Assembly (NCBI GenBank): GCA_903834925.1
Contig: CAILLA010000099.1
Span: forward strand, 1 to 42,234
Reading direction: 5' to 3'
Length of the DNA stretch: 42,234 nucleotides
Origin: an uncultured Schlesneria sp.
GTDB lineage: Bacteria > Planctomycetota > Planctomycetia > Planctomycetales > Planctomycetaceae
Shown here: positions 42,111 to 42,234 of the stretch, piece after piece
Layout of the letters: every line of letters begins with the position of its first letter
How positions within the stretch are numbered: position 1 is the stretch's first letter
The notes under the pieces: generated by a model
Database searches by the model: none
What the model saw: the letters and a program-made list of their open reading frames with translations, nothing else
What the model was told of the DNA's origin: nothing
Program-made: the position numbers and the translations under genes

Positions 42111-42234
42111 TCAAAATCTTCTCTTCCGTTCGGCTGTCATCACGCCGCCGAGAAATCTGGTGTCAAAGTTCGACCAAGTTCGACCGACTTCGACCATTCC
42201 TCGTAATTCATAGGGTTTTTGCGATCGTTTCCTC
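42111..42234 (-). repeat. Dispersed repeat, copy B (about 124 bp, reaching the window end)
   Basis: Read on the minus strand, this stretch aligns with 8077-8201. Shared segments include CCTATGA-TTACG-GG, TCGAAGTC-GTCGAAC, and AAGAGAAG followed by TTTTGAAC. The homology continues to the last base of the window, so the element may extend further. It carries three roughly 10-bp GTTCGACC-type units. Confidence 0.7.

Overview
The window reads as chromosomal DNA of a planctomycete, probably of the Schlesneria/Planctomyces type. The evidence is two large secreted PVC-type haem-binding dehydrogenase/cytochrome c proteins, a Tat-exported DUF1552 protein, a hisA/hisF-related protein, many proteins with signal peptides, frequent GTG starts with patchy Shine-Dalgarno sites, and intergenic DNA loaded with dispersed hairpin repeats. 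No phage, transposase, CRISPR array or rRNA was seen. About 29 intact protein genes, one tRNA and one broken gene are supported.

Layout. 1-3850: an inverted repeat, a CPBP membrane protease, a DUF1552 protein, then on the minus strand tRNA-Gly(GCC) reading towards trigger factor. 4005-6788: a SWIM/ATP-ligase/WGR fusion and a secreted coiled-coil protein. 6789-8487: 1.7 kb without an intact gene, holding a three-hairpin element, a truncated four-helix-bundle gene, a perfect 21-bp inverted repeat, 10-bp tandem repeats, a promoter-like site and a roughly 125-bp dispersed repeat. 8488-9737: cytidylate kinase and a DCC-family protein. 9919-15072: a 1717-residue fusion of isochorismatase-like, ThuA-like, galactose-binding-like, PVC dehydrogenase, HEAT and haem c domains. 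15477-17554: a metalloprotease and an acyl-CoA dehydrogenase-like protein. 17765-26604: a nine-PAS hybrid histidine kinase, a NUDT9-like ADP-ribose pyrophosphatase, a secreted protein and a sigma-54 response regulator. 26611-31479: a secreted hydrolase, an mlaE-mlaF-mlaD lipid-transport operon and ribosomal protein S21. 31720-36765: a PP2C phosphatase, a rhodanese and a second large PVC cytochrome protein. 36788-39599: a tightly coupled operon of aminotransferase, stand-alone E2-type acyltransferase and SDR. 39773-41623: a small membrane protein, a peroxiredoxin and the hisA-like gene. 41624-42234: a second gene-free repeat block ending in another copy of the 8.1-kb dispersed repeat.

How the genes fit together. 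Housekeeping functions (trigger factor, cytidylate kinase, S21, tRNA-Gly) are interleaved with envelope and periplasmic functions. The Mla genes form a lipid-transport module. The two PVC cytochrome proteins and the DUF1552 protein belong to the periplasmic oxidative repertoire typical of planctomycetes. The multi-PAS kinase and the sigma-54 regulator are large regulators without an obvious partner here. The least explained items are the aminotransferase/acyltransferase/SDR operon, the SWIM-ligase-WGR fusion, the 1717-residue fusion, the FixL-like last PAS domain of the kinase, and the two repeat blocks. All functions are inferred by reading the sequence; no database search was run.
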